A stretch of DNA of 64,000 nt, taken from contig NC_135172.1 of the NCBI RefSeq assembly GCF_041146795.1, positions 40,296,623-40,360,622 on the forward strand. The letters run 5' to 3'. The translations under genes were made by a program, and so were the position numbers. The notes beneath the pieces are model-generated. The model made no database searches, was not told the DNA's origin, and worked only from the letters and a program-made list of their open reading frames with translations. The DNA comes from Maylandia zebra (Eukaryota > Chordata > Actinopteri > Cichliformes > Cichlidae). Positions 24,036-47,102 of this stretch are shown here, in pieces (position 1 is the stretch's first letter; each line of letters starts with the position of its first letter).

Positions 24036-27000
24036 GCACCTGCATGTTAGAGTTTGACATGATAAATTACAGTCTAGCTTCAAAATGCAGCCTCCAGAAC
24101 TATTAGGCGATATCATAATGTCTACATACGTCTCTTATCTTTCATGTTGATAATGATATGAACGATAGTCCTGGAACTGCATTATGATCTGGTAGAATAA
24201 CACCAGCACGGAGATATCAGATACTTCATATGCAGCAGAGGTCGACCAAGGACTCGGCTGTTAATGGCATTTTCCCCCATGAAGCGTGGTACTTAAACTC
24301 TCCACCATCAATACGCAAACTGACTACTTGAATAACTGACATCCAGAAGTTAAAGGTTCAGCATAGCTGATTTACTTCACACCATTTTGGCAGTGCTGGC
24401 TTGTGTATTGTAAAGCAAACTAAAAATTAAATGTATAATCAGTAACTTAATGGCTGTTTAATTCTTTATATAAGCGGAGTGTATTTTTCTTTTGTGTGCC
24501 TGTATGAATGGAGTCGGGTGGGTGTCAAGTAAATCCTGAGGTCATACTTGCTGTGTATGTGCTTGTTCTGTCATCTGTGTGTGTTTGGCGAAGGCCAGCA
24601 GGGCAGGGCACAAGGCATGGCGTTGTATCGTGACCAGCAGCCCCAGTTACTTGGAACAAAAGGGCTGTTGTTGAGAGATCATGTGACTGTGTGTGTTCCA
24701 CCCTTGTCATGTGATGTGAGCTCAGGGCAGGGTCTGAGAAGTGCTGAGTCGCTCTGAGAGGTTCCTTCCACCCAGGGAGCAGGCAGAAAACGAGCATGCA
24801 CACAGGGAGAGGAGAGTGCTGGTCGAGTGGATGGATGTCAGGACAGAGAGGAATACGGAGACATCTTCAGAGACGCAGAGAGATTCAGAATAACTTCTGT
24901 TGCTTTCTCATTTCTACAGCAAGAAAACATCACATCCTTCTTTCACTCTCCTCGATTCTCTTTTTCTCGATTTCAGTAAAGATGCAACGCAGCATTTCGC
25001 ATCGGCTCTGCGGCGAGGCAAGTTTATTCTAGTTTTCTTTTTAGTTCATTGAGATTGAGTGGTGGTGGTGGTGGGATGGCTTACCTGATGTCACAATGGC
25101 TGCTTAACCTCACAAAATCTGGAGACTTTGCTTACTGTGAACCCAGAACAACATTTGTAATTAAATTTAGCTGCTACTCTGCTCTCATCCTGGCAATCGG
25201 TTATGAAGTTAAAGGTGGGTTTCGCACACATACAGAGGAAATGCAGACCGGCGCAAACATTTCCCATTCCTGGAATACCAGCATGACTAACTGCCTTTTT
25301 ACTCATTTATGTTTGAGCTGAGAAGTGAGACACAGCCGCGTGTCGTGTAGCAGGTCCTGTAATACTTGTTTGAATCAGTGCAACCGGCCTGAGAGAGCCG
25401 GCTCTTAACAGATCTCTTTTGTGTGTATGTGTGTGTGCATGTAATCAACCCACTGTGGAACTGGCCCTGCAACCTACATATTCAATACCACTGCAGATTG
25501 TTTAGTTGAGTAGGTGAAAGGGTTTTTGTCGATCTGTGTCGTCATATTAGTGAAAACCTACAGTACACTTTCCACACGCAGGAGTCTGTACTTTGACACT
25601 CAGTCGCTTTCTGATGGACAGAGTGAGATAACTTGGATAGTTTACAAAAACCCTGTGTGTCACAATCGCTGACTTCTCCATGAGCTTGCATAATAACGTC
25701 TGACGGTTTGAGCGGAGTAGTGAAACACAGAGAAACACACACACACACCTATATTTGGTTACCCTGTTTCTGTGTCAGAGAGCAGGAGGCATGAAACCTC
25801 AAACCTGAAAAGGTACAGTGTCTCTAACGTCTCACTTTAAGCGCACTGAAAATTTTATGATTTTATTACAGATAAAGCAAACAGTTATGATAACGCCAAA
25901 AGGCCATTAAAAAGTATTCCAGTACAGAATACAGTGCGGTCGCTCAGTCATTTTAGCTGCTAAGTAGCCGGATTGCTTGAGAGTAAAGGAAGGTTTACTC
26001 ATCTTTACTTTCAGAATGGAAACCTGCAGTGTCTTGATTTCTGGAGGCTCTACACTAAATGTCCGTCTTTGAGAGGGGTCACATGATTGCCAAACATGTC
26101 TGTGAGGATAACGTAGCCCTTACAGCTCTGCCAATTAGTGTCTGCCATATGATGCTGAATAATTGAGCAGAGGACTTCTACTGAGCTGATAGCATTCTGG
26201 TTTCAGTAGCCGAGGGAACACCGGCACAGCATGGCTCATCCATTATACAGCACTTGGAGTAACCGGCCATGTCCTAGTGTCCTGAAACACACTGTGGAGC
26301 GCGTTTTGTGGTCAGCTTGGTGCACCAGGGTGGGTATAAAACTATAAAATACTAGCAGTGGCCAGTGGTACCCCTCAGCCTCCTAGTAGATGCACCTATG
26401 GTATGAATCGCTTCGTTCTCGGATTCACAAACTTGGGTGTCCAGGCTGTGTGCCCACCTGGCCGTCAGGGTGACGACAATACCGCCTTAGCCTTTTATGG
26501 CTGAGGAGCAAAAAGCCCTGGACCATGCATGAATCCCATGTCTTGTGTGTTGTAGTTAATGACCTGCTCATTTTGTCTTCTTTGATATTGAAAATAGAGT
26601 GTAGTGCATGCTTCAGACAAACCTTTTTCTATAAAATATATCTGCAATAAGCTATATTTGCATTAAAATCCTATAATTATCTTAAAATCCTGTCCATGGT
26701 GGCTTTCCTTTCTTGCATAGAACATTAGTAAACATGTATTGAAATGCATAGTTACTTACTTCTGAAAGTTTTTGAGAAACCGCTTCAAGTGCTTTGTTTC
26801 CTATTTCAACATCTTCTTTTAATATTCCAGCAATGAAGTGGTGACTTCTTTAATTTTTCTGATTTCAACAACTATCAGCTGCCATGAGTCGAGCTCTCTT
26901 CAGAAGAGATTTTGTTTTTGTATTGTGAGCATCAAGTATTGTAACAGTTTATATCATGTTAAAAAGCAAGAAAAACCATAATGCGGACTGTTCTCCACAC

Positions 27001-27901
27001 AGTGGATTTTCTAGTCCTGCACGTGCAGTTGCATACACAGTGTAAAAGCCCTGCAGGTTGGTTACTACTGTTACCCAGACATAGTTTGTTAGCCAGACCA
27101 AGTAATGCTTTCACTGCAGAGCATATGAAAGCCCAGTTTAATTCATTTCTTACACTTTTTAGTGTATTTAGAGTTAAAACCCTTTCAAGTACATGGAGGA
27201 AGTTTGAAAGGGTTTCTGTGTCTATGCTTGGTGAACTATGATTGTTTTAGGGAGGGTTGGAGGTGAGATACTTTGATGCTTTTAGTTTTACTTTTACTGA
27301 GAAGTTGAGTTTTGTTTTGTTTTTTTAAATTTTATTTTCTGTTTGACATACCTTTCTTTCCTTACTTTCCATTTGACAACATCAGACCACACCAACCCTT
27401 TAAACAGTGGGCAGTTAAAGATTTAAATGACTTCCTGCTGTTGTGTTCATGTTTGTATATGTTTTGGCCCAGCAGTGCAGCTCTGACGGGAAAGCGAGGG
27501 CCCTGTGGTTCCGCCTTGTCTTGATCTTCCACTGGACACTGTGCATGTGTTTCAGGGGGTGGATTTGGCTTGTTGTCAGCTCATTTCTTCCTGTTACAGC
27601 AGAAAGGCACTTCCTGTAGGCTAAAGCCAGAAGGGTGGAGATGAGCGAGATGAGATTGCTCCCTTTAATGAGAGCTTGGCCTGTAGTTTGGACAAAGGAG
27701 GAAGGTGTGGCAAGGAGCTGGCCAGTTTACTTCTGTTTTGTAATGATTTGTACTCTGATTTTCACAGCTTTGGGAGCTTTTTAGTGAGACTGGTGTGTGG
27801 ACTTTTTGTGTTAATGAAGTTTTTGTTTTTGTTGCCTCTTCTATTTTTTTTCCAGCCCACCAGGCAGAGCAGCTGTGGCAAATTGCAGACGAGCATGAGT
27901 C

Positions 27902-38027
<10,126 letters not shown>

Positions 38028-39310
38028 AATGCGTCCATGTCTCCTCTGCCAGAGCGTGCTCGTTTGTACATTTCTGAAGTCATTTCTACTTTTCTTCGTA
38101 ATAACCAGCAGCAGTCTGTGAGACTTTAAAGACGCCCAGAAGTCTCTTCCCCCCCCCCCACCTTTTTTTTTTGTGTGTGTCTTTTCTTCCTGAGCCCGTC
38201 TTCACATCTTCCATGTTGCTGCCTAGAACTAATCCGGACTGTCTCAGAGCCGCACAGAAACCTCTCCAACATAGGAAAACAGACTTGAAGGAAAGGGATG
38301 TGTTGGGAAAAGGGACCAACTTTTGATCACTACAGTTTATGCTTTGGAAATCTTTCACCGTCACTGACTTGAAATCTGGGGAAAAAAGCGAAACACTACA
38401 AACACAAATGAAAGCAAATAATCAAAAAGCAAAATGTGAACCGTCACATTCAAGAGGACCCGGAGGATGGGGCTGGGGTGTAATGCAGCTTTTGTAGAGA
38501 CAAACGTTAAAACCAGCAATTAGTTTTTTTATTAATATTATTATGATATCACTGTGCCGATCAAGTGTAGGTGGTGCTATGAGAGTGAGAGGAAGAGGCG
38601 TTCCCACGAGGAGCGATATCAGACAGAACACGGTCATGTATGTACATAAATATAAATATGTCTGCTATACAGTTTACGGAGCTAATGTTAACAGAACAGC
38701 CTTAGATTTTAATTTTCTTCTTCATGTGATGTCTGAACGGTAAGCTGTTGTTTTGTTTTCTTTGTGTTTTGATACCTTGTACCAAGCACAGTATTATTGA
38801 AACTAGGGAAACTAATTTTTCTTTCTACTGGTTCTTCCGCCTCCATTTGGCTGTTTTAACGCTCACACAGGTTGAATCTGACAGGCCAGACTGCTCACAG
38901 CACATCTGAGGATGTGGCTAGAAAGGATCTTGGCTGCTCCTTTTTCTTTTAATTTTGGAACATTTTTGTGACCCTGCAGTCAGGCTGCATGCAAAAAAAC
39001 GCGACTGAGCCGATGCATGCTGCCACATCTGAAAATAGGAATGTCTGTAGAAGCAAGAAAGAAATTAATCAAGTTTATGCAAAGATGGCTCACTGTGGAT
39101 CCCAGGTCACTTTACTTCCAGCTTAAAACGAGGCTCCTGCATTTCATTTTTTTTAATCTGAAAAGAGGGAAGAAGAAGAAGAGACAGAGACAGAGAAGTT
39201 TGTGTTCAGACTGAACTGTTTGTATATTCAACATTTGAAGTATATTCTATTTTGTTGTACTCTTGTTTCAAAGTGTATTAAAGTAGATTTTACTGAAATA
39301 TAAAGACATT
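38028..39310 (+). other. elf2: elf2 3' UTR
   Basis: Non-coding sequence after the TGA at 38025-38027. It contains a C-run then T-run near 38148-38170. A likely polyadenylation signal ATTAAA is at 39277-39282, and no stronger signal is seen nearby. The 3' end is an estimate. Confidence 0.5.
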
Positions 39311-42240
39311 TGAAACCTGACGGCTGTCCCTGCATCACTTATTTATTTTTTTTGTTCATTTATGTTGGAGCTGGGAGATTTAGAGTTTGGGTTTAAATGA
39401 TTATGAAACAAGATAATCAGGATAAAATAGGTAACGCTGTTCTTTTACAGAGCAGTTTTCCCTCCCGTCTACTCAGTTTAGCTCAGCTCAAGCTAAAGAT
39501 GGCAGAGAGACTTTGTACAGAGAGTCAAACTGTTCACAGAGGCTGCTGTCTGTTGTTGTTTTTTCGTTTAATCAAGAAGTGAGGCACTCAAATGTCTCAG
39601 GCAGGCGGCGTTAATCTTGTTTTTCAGTAGTGTGAGAAACCGGAGCTCCCCGAGAAAAGCCAAACACCAGAGGGAGAATTGGCCCCCTGGCTCTGGATGG
39701 CCTCACCTTGTCCTCCAATAGCACTTTGAGGAATTGAGTCACCGTGACCAGGATACGTTCTTCAACGCATTTGTAGCACTTTCTGTTTTCTTGCGTTTGC
39801 GCAATATCTAATTAGAAGCTGTCTGAGTAATGCTGCAAAACTAGTTCATGCATTCATTTATGAATGTTGCTCTGTGACTGCTGGTTTACTTGTGGTTCAC
39901 AGGGTATTTACAAGTAGAATGGGAGGCAGAGCCGTCAGCTTTCAGGCCTGTCTTCTGTGGAAGCAGCTTCCAGTTTGGAATCGGGAGACCTTTTTGTCAA
40001 AGCTTAATTAGGGATGGATCAGGTGACCCTGAATGTTCCCTGGTTACGCTGTGATAGCTCTAGGGTTTTGCATCATTAGTTATTGTTAATCTCTGGCTCT
40101 CTTCCACAGCGCGTCTTTGTCCCTCCCCCTCCCCTCACCCTCAACTGGTTGTGGCCGACCGGTTCCTAGTAAAAGGGAGTTTTTCCTTCCCAGTTTTGTA
40201 AAGTGCTTGGTCATAGAGGGTCATCTGATTGTTGGAGTTTCTGTATACCTTACAAAATAAAGAGGCTTGAGGTGACTGTCGGTTTCTGCTGAGCTGCGGT
40301 GCAGGTAGATGTTAAAGTTGAGCAATAAACTACATTTTTAATATCCCGAGCTACTTTATGTTTATCAGCACAAAGCTGAACACAAGAAGCAGAAGTTATG
40401 TTTTACCATCCGATATGAAAAGGGTCATGTGAGTCTCCTAATATTATTTCACACATGAAAGTGAAAAAGGGTTTGAAGAGTTAAAGAAATTTCACAAATT
40501 CTGAGAATCTGAGCCACCTGTAAAAAAGCTGTTTTAGACTATGATCTCGAGCTTTTTGTACATTATCAAACTTTTTTCCCAAACATTACTCCAGGTGTTT
40601 GGATCAAACTGGACAAACAGTCGTGTCACAAATACAGCAGTTACTACATACAGTGATAATATTTACTCATGAGAAGCACGCACAGGGCAGCCTTTCTGCA
40701 TTCAATTTGAGTTTACTGAACTTTATCGTCGAAGGCGATAAAGACAAGAATCTGGGTGAAATTCAGTTGTGCAAAATGTCTTTGTTTTGACAAATCAGGA
40801 TTCCATTCAGCTCAATTGTTTGTTTGTTTTTTTAGGTGAAGCAGAAATCTCAATTATCTCAAAACCTGAACATGGAAATAAAAAAAAGCAAACACTCGTA
40901 CACCTGGATAAGAAGAGGAAACAGGCCTTTTATTTTTGGAATCAACTCTTTATTGTCATATCACAAGTAAACAACTGAAAGCACATCTAGTTTTAGTTAA
41001 TTATAAGAAAAAACAACTTTCTCACACGGTTGCAATCATCACACAGGTGGGGTCAGTAGGAATTTGGCCTTAATGTGAAGAAAGGGCTCCATTTCTATTT
41101 ATTTTACAAATGATTTCATCGGATTTTCAGTTATTTGGTGTTACCTGCCAAGTCTGCACGGGAGGTATCGGAAGACAACAACAAAGACAAAAACATTCCT
41201 GACATGCCAAATTTTTAACCTTGCAAACTACAGCTGACTCATCACTGCAGGCAAAGCAGATCAAAAGAGGCATGAGAGAGGGTGCGAGCAGCTTATTATT
41301 ATTTAGTCTGTAACGTCTATAAAAAGATGTTTGCAGGGAGGGGACGAGAGGCCTGGCTTCTGTTTGTAATCCACCTGTAGAATAAAGTGCCACTATTGAC
41401 CAATCACATTTGAGAACAATGTGGTAATGTGGAGGTAGACGCTTTCTGTGCACCACAGACAACAGAAAAGATGGACTTAACTTCCGAATGTTAAAACTGA
41501 AGCCCCTGTTGATGATCTAAAAGATGGAAAGCGTTTTCTTTTATATCATGAAAAGGGGGCGACGTTTCTGCTCTGAAATTATAGGGTGGATCAAAAAGAA
41601 TCATCTGATTTCAAAAGGCTTTTAAAGTAACGGACATGGAAAGTTGTGGTAAATATTAAAATGAATGGCTGAATAGTAAGTTTTACATACAAAACGTACG
41701 ATGTTCACCAATCCTCAACAGTGCGCCTCTCTGGACACACAACAGCTGTCTGCTCGATCGTTATCGGCGAACAGCTGTGGGAACTAAAGCTCTGTGAAAT
41801 CAGATGATTGTTGTTTTTTTTAAAACACACCCTCAGCTGACAAGCTACTAGTTTCAGTTCATCTTATGTGATCATGAGCTAAGCAACCAAAACTGGCACA
41901 CAGTTTCCAGTAGTTCCCTAAAGGTAGTTCAGTAGTTCATCTACATCAGATACGAAGGTGACTATGGCTAAAGATCATAGACCACACAATACTGCAGAAT
42001 GGCCATGTACTAATACTGAACAAAGCATTAAGTCTATTTTGTGAGTCAGAATGGAGGGCTATACGCAGGCTCGTCACATTCGGTTACCAAACGCCAAAAT
42101 GACGACAGCAAAGACGCTCAGCTCCTGGGTCAGTGTGTGACGTCACCGTGGCTGCGCCCTTCTTTACTACTGTCTGTGGTGTGGAGAGCTTAAGAAGGAA
42201 CCAACATCAAGTCACAAAACTATCGGCTACTGTCAAGCAA
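39311..42240. other. Intergenic between convergent elf2 and noct
   Basis: No supported gene. It holds copy 2 of the dispersed repeat (40075-40290) and a CRE palindrome TGACGTCA at 42138-42145. The rest is AT-rich and unremarkable. Confidence 0.5.
40075..40290 (+). repeat. Dispersed repeat, copy 2 of 3
   Basis: Contains 'taaaagggagtttttccttc', 'aagtgcttggtcatag' and 'gggtcatctgattgttgg', shared with the copy at 55365-55640 and, more weakly, with that at 3040-3265. Confidence 0.65.
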
Positions 42241-42808
42241 CCATTTATCTTTATTAGTTTTTAATTTATCTGCATTCATCAAAATTTCAAAAAATAAAAA
42301 AAAAGGTGCATGAACATAAGGTCTTGGCACAGATATGTGTTGTCGCCAGAAAAGAAGACAGCAGACGATGTCCGATGCATTTCCAGACTCTGTCGTGCCC
42401 TTTTTTATTTTTTAATACAAATAGAAAAATTCACTCATCATTTTAATCTCTTAACATCCATCAGGTCATTGGTGACAGATCCAGAGTGGGAAACACTCTA
42501 CCCTGAGTGGCCTGCAGGATGCTAAGAGGTGAAAAACCTGATTCCACCTCATATGTGTGATACTCAGACCATGTCTGTCCTGTAGTGCATCAGCAGCATG
42601 AAGCACAGAGTTCTTAAAGTACGTGTGTGCAGTCTGATGACAGGTAGAGCACACCTGCAGCTGGAATATCTCGTGCTGCAGAGGTACACTGTGTCCCATT
42701 AAAGTCTTGGCCATGTTTTGGCACACTGTCTTTATCACTCACATGTGACCTCCTGGTCACACAATAAAGCGAGAAGGAGGAAGCGCTAACCTCAACTCCA
42801 CAGCGTCA
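42240..42808 (-). other. noct: noct 3' UTR
   Basis: Sequence downstream of the stop. On the minus strand AATAAA occurs at 42404-42409 and 42250-42255; either could end the transcript. The minus-strand frame at 42466-42738 has no supporting features. Confidence 0.4.
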
Positions 42809-45800
42809 TCACTTCCGGTGTGCCGGTTTGTTGTTTCCTTCCCACTCCTCCTCCTTGAAGCTGAAGTCACAAACCAGAGAGAGGTGGTCGGACGGATAAC
42901 TAAAGGACGGAAGTCTGTTTGGCCCGATCTCCTCCTCGGTGGGCATGTCCAAGACGGCATCCACTCTCAGCGTGTCCTTGGTGTACCAGATGTAGTCCAG
43001 AGTACTGCAGCACTCCCCCGTGGGCCGAATCTTCCACGTTGTGTACTCCGGCTCCGTCAAACCGTCCCGGCTGAGTTTCTTGTAAGCCGAGTCCAAGCCG
43101 AAAGGCGATGTGGCGAAGCGCCGATACACCTCCTCATTTGGGACTGCGTTGAAATCCCCGCATATGAGCAGAGGTATGTCGGCGGCGGGGGCGCCGGGCT
43201 GCTTCTGGACCACATTCTGGAGATGCCAAAGGAGGTCTGACCCCTGAGTGCTGCGGAGCCACTCCCAGCCAGAACGAGCCTTCAGATGGGTCACGGCCAC
43301 GCACACGCATTTACCCGTGATCCGACAGCGCAGCGTGGTCACTATGGCAACCTGCGATCAGAGAGCAGCGAGTTAGAGTGTTGTAGTTTTATTTTTCCCA
43401 GAAAGGCTAAAGCTCCAGAAATACTACACCTGACAAAATTTATTTTTTTCCCCACCTGATTGGTTGGAATCCTCATGGCAGAGAGTCGTATGTTGACGCT
43501 GTCGAGGAGCTCGAAGCGCGACTCGTCGTAGAACAGCGCGCAGCCGTCAGGGCCGTTGTTGCCCTCAACGCCCAGGCACGGAGACCACGGCTTGGGGCAG
43601 AAGTGGCTGCTGTAACCCAAACCTGCCAGCACCGGCTGCAAGGTGTCGTAGTAGTGGTCGACTTCCTGCATGCACACGATGTGGGGGCGGTAGGTGAGGA
43701 CTTCCTCCATGATGAGGTACTTCCTGCGGGACCAGCTGAGGGCCTCCAAAGGACACATGACAAAATTGTCGAGTCCTTCGCCCAGAGCTGCAGGACAGGA
43801 GGAAGTGGGAGACCAGACTTCAGTAACAACATTATCCACCATGTGTTTTGTGTTCCACCAAAACAGACTCAGAAAGTGTGAATATTAAATTTCCCTGAGT
43901 GCACTCTACCTTGAGCCAGGATGTTCCATTGCATCACCCTGATGACACTGCTGGGGGCGCCGTCTCCATCACCGATGTGAACAAATTTCCTGTCGAAGCG
44001 AGGTGGTCGGTCCGTGAGGGCCTCCTCGCACTGACGAAGCAGCTCCTCTGGATCAGGGGGACATGGAGAGGACCCCTCCTGCTCCATCGACAGAAGGAGA
44101 GACAACACTTAATATTTAGATGAAAATATTCAAAAGAAAAAGTCTGAAGACAAAAGAAAAAGAAGAAAACCTACCGGGCAGAAATCTGGATCCAGCTTTG
44201 TGAATGCAGGTAGCTGGGGGTTCAGGTGTGAAGAAGGGAAGGGGAGAAGAGAGCTGGTGCTGCTGAGGGGCTGAGTCAGAGCGTTGTACAGCTTCGTGGC
44301 CCCTCCACCCATCGGATACACTGGTGAGGAGGAAAATCAAAGCGACAGTGAAGCATGTGATAGGATGGAGACACATCCACCTTTCTAACATGACGTATAA
44401 ACTGAAGGTAACACACACATCTGTACTTTTATGGAAAGAATAATCTGTTCTTTCCCAGCGTTTGTTGAGCTTCAGCTCAGGTTGTCGTGTAAGGACCAAG
44501 CCATCACAGCGTCAGCAGTCCAGATGAAACAAACCCCCAAAGTGACAGCTGCAACTCAGCCTTTTGTTCTGCTTCAGCAGCATCTGTCGGCTTACACGTG
44601 ACCAAACTCATTAAACCTAAAAATAACACGTGCGCTTCCCAGTGTGTGTCAGAGACTGAGCTGGATTAAACAGTCAGCTAACAAACTCAGAGTAAAACAC
44701 CCCTTCCAAAGAAGGCTTTGTACCTTGTTAGCACGTTTCTATGCTTGAGCAAAACAAGCAGTCAATGCAGTGACTCAGTGTTTCACACGCAGAAAACCTA
44801 AGAAAACAAACGTGGAGCTGGGGACAGATTCTCAGAGGAGCTGTTTGGGTTTCACCGGTGAAACAGAGAGCAGAGGAGAGAAGTTGAAGTGCAGATATCC
44901 AAGTTGACAAAAATTTGTATAAAAGTGACAAAAGCTTCCCCCCAAAAATGTTAAACACAGAAAACAACTTTTAGTTATGAATTACAGGTAGCAGAAGCCA
45001 CACCCTGCTGATAAAAATCAGTGTGCCACACCGCCTGCTCCACGAGTGTGTAACAGCATCTATATGCTACAACTTCAGAAACCAAAGTGGTTCAGATTGG
45101 GCAGATGTTGTACCGAGAGACACTGAAAGAGGTGCAAACTAAGCACAAAAAGCAATAATCTTGCATCTCTAAATGTTTTGACTTTCAGCAAGACCAAAGC
45201 AAAAAAAGCTGTTATGCTTCAGCATTCCAAGGAGAATTAACAGGCGAAGTAATGCACTCCTCTCTGTAACGCGCACTCCAAGTTCCTTAAATCGGACAAA
45301 AAATGTGCTGCAGAGATCAGATTGACCTCTGCTCCGACATAAAAATTCTGACATCCAACTTTTCCTCTCAGCTCTCCGAGACCAGAACTACGTGACTATA
45401 AAAGGAGCTGGATGTTTAGGATCCGTGCAGTCTCGCGTGAAACAGACGGAGAACAGCAGCACGTTTAAACAAGCATCTTCATTCTGTTAAAATTTATATT
45501 AGTATATTATTTATTAATATGTAACAATAATGCTTTAATTCAGTCACACAGCAAGGCCAGGGTCCTTTTCTTGGAGTGGTGACCACGTAACTTTTCACAT
45601 AGAAGCGTAAAGCAAAGACTCTGTGTTTACTTACTGAACAGAAATGTGCCAAATATGCTTAAACAAATTTATTTCAAGGCTGACTAAATTAAACCCCACA
45701 GTTTTTTTTGTACGTAGCAAAAACCACATGTCCAAAAACTCCATCCTCTCTAATAAGACTTTGCGAGACTAAATTAAGAGCTACTGACGACCAAAACACC

Positions 45801-45836
45801 CAAAAGAAAAAGCTTCTTCTTACCCAGAGTCTCCAT
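42809..45836 (-). CDS. noct: Nocturnin, circadian NADP(H) 2'-phosphatase of the EEP family
   Basis: Minus-strand exons in transcript order: 45836-45824, 44320-44175, 44078-43910, 43787-43456, 43351-42809; 400 residues, all GT-AG and in frame. The catalytic exonuclease-endonuclease-phosphatase core shows VMQWNILAQ, the Mg-binding Glu in CMQEVDHY, NNGPDGCALF, THLKAR, CGDFNA and the catalytic SDHLSL. The family was thought to be a deadenylase; the current view is that it removes the 2'-phosphate of NADP(H). The N-terminus reads METLVYP then MGGGATKLYNAL. The second Met aligns with human Met67, the start of the cytosolic form. No mitochondrial targeting exon is seen. A 96-bp intron (44079-44174) splits what I recall as one human exon. 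Confidence 0.93.
44595..44632. promoter_or_regulatory. noct: Two canonical E-boxes in noct intron 1
   Basis: CACGTG occurs at 44595-44600 and 44627-44632. Pairs of E-boxes are typical CLOCK-BMAL1 targets, and Nocturnin is a rhythmic gene. Function here is inferred. Confidence 0.4.
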
Positions 45837-46024
45837 TATGCTCCTCTGCAATGTCCACGGTACTCCTTAGTTAAATGTCCTTAATGGCTCTTTTTAATGC
45901 TACCTAACAGATGTGCTGCCTGTCCGCTCGGGAGGCTAAACGTCTGCAGTGTGTCAGGAGACAGTGACAGATGTGCGGTCTGTGTGTGGAAATAACTATG
46001 ACTTGTCACTGTTGCATATAAAGC

Positions 46025-46175
46025 CTCAGAGAGAGAGAGAGGAAGAGGAATTATGAAGCGCAGACGTCAGCGGACCATATGGAGCATTAGAGGTCATGTG
46101 CCAGACAGAGAGACAGAGAGACAGAGAGAGGAGGGAGAGAGCGACAAAGTCAAAGAGAGAGAGAGAGAGCGCGGG
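46025..46175. repeat. GA-rich low-complexity tract upstream of noct exon 1
   Basis: Runs of GAGA and GACAGA on the plus strand (CT-rich on the coding strand of noct), starting about 190 bases upstream of the ATG at 45836. It could be a GAGA-type promoter element or a simple repeat. Confidence 0.6.
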
Positions 46176-46564
46176 GCAAACCTGTTGAGTGGCTGATATG
46201 ACTGACAGATTTACTCTAGCGACTTGGCCCTCGACTAAATATAGAGGTGCACAAAAACACGATAACCCGCACTCATCCTCGCTGATACACCATAACACCT
46301 ATCACCCGAGTACACTGTGTTAATAGTTTCTAATCACTCTGTGAGAGCACAGCGTGTGAACGTATGGTAACAACTTCCTCATTTTGGCTGTTGTAACAGC
46401 AGCGCACACGCACACACACACACGACTATAATTAACCATTCAGCAGTGCTATGACAGTTTTTTTCCACACATGCTGTAGTTTTCCAACCTGTCAATCAAC
46501 TTTTTTGACACAAACAATAACAGGCTGCTGAAGCATTTACAGATCTTACACGAGATAACATTCA

Positions 46565-46660
46565 CTGGTTTATCTGGTAAATAGACTGGTTCTTATAAAT
46601 GGACTGCTTTACACAACTTGCTTCATTCACCCATTCACACAAGCTCCTTTTTTCTATGCT
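46565..46660 (+). mobile_element. MITE-like fragment
   Basis: Contains 'ggtaaatagactggttctta' and 'cattcacccattcacaca'. Same family as the fragment nested in the LINE at 18627-18700, in the opposite orientation. Confidence 0.5.
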
Positions 46661-47102
46661 GTTTCTAGGGGCTTTCTGTCTGTGTGAGCAGTTATTGTAC
46701 AAGCACTAAATGCTGCAATGTCCATTTCAATGTGCTTTGTGCAATTTGAGAGAATGGAGTAATCTGGAGTGACTGTTAAGTGATCTTTTCACTGTTGAGA
46801 GTTCACTTATTTGGATGTTACAGTAACAATAGAGACATTCTATTCGTTACGCAGACCTGATCACGATGGATCCTCTACAATTAATTCTCTGTTGTTGGGC
46901 TGTTTAAGTGCAGGGCGACACACCCGCCGTCACGGTGTTTCAGATATTTATCAGAGTTCGACTGACTGGTTCACCGAGCGCCAGGTCGATTCTTTATATA
47001 ATGTCTCTCGTAGCACTACAAATAAACAATTATATATATATATCAATGAACTCTGATTTGTAAATTATTAATTCATCCTACTACTTTTCGAGCATGTAAA
47101 GT

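Larger units (their letters stand above)
21412..27855 (+). other. elf2: elf2 first intron (ELF2A transcript)
   Basis: About 6.4 kb without supported coding exons. It holds a Tc1-type scrap (22490-22580), a 48-bp GT microsatellite (23987-24034) and a repeat-like block near 26280-26540. A possible extra 5' exon lies between an acceptor near 24976 and a donor near 25022, but it has no independent support. Confidence 0.45.

Noticed and set aside
24976-25022. Candidate extra 5' exon of elf2 with a short ATG frame
   Set aside because: Good pyrimidine tract but a weak donor and no conserved sequence; not enough to call.
26280-26540. Block that reads like structured RNA or a repeat ('ctgtgtgcccacctggccgt')
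   Set aside because: Looked like a dispersed repeat from memory but I could not support a family or a function.
42466-42738. 90-codon minus-strand frame in the noct 3' UTR
   Set aside because: No domain, no splice evidence, lies after the noct stop.
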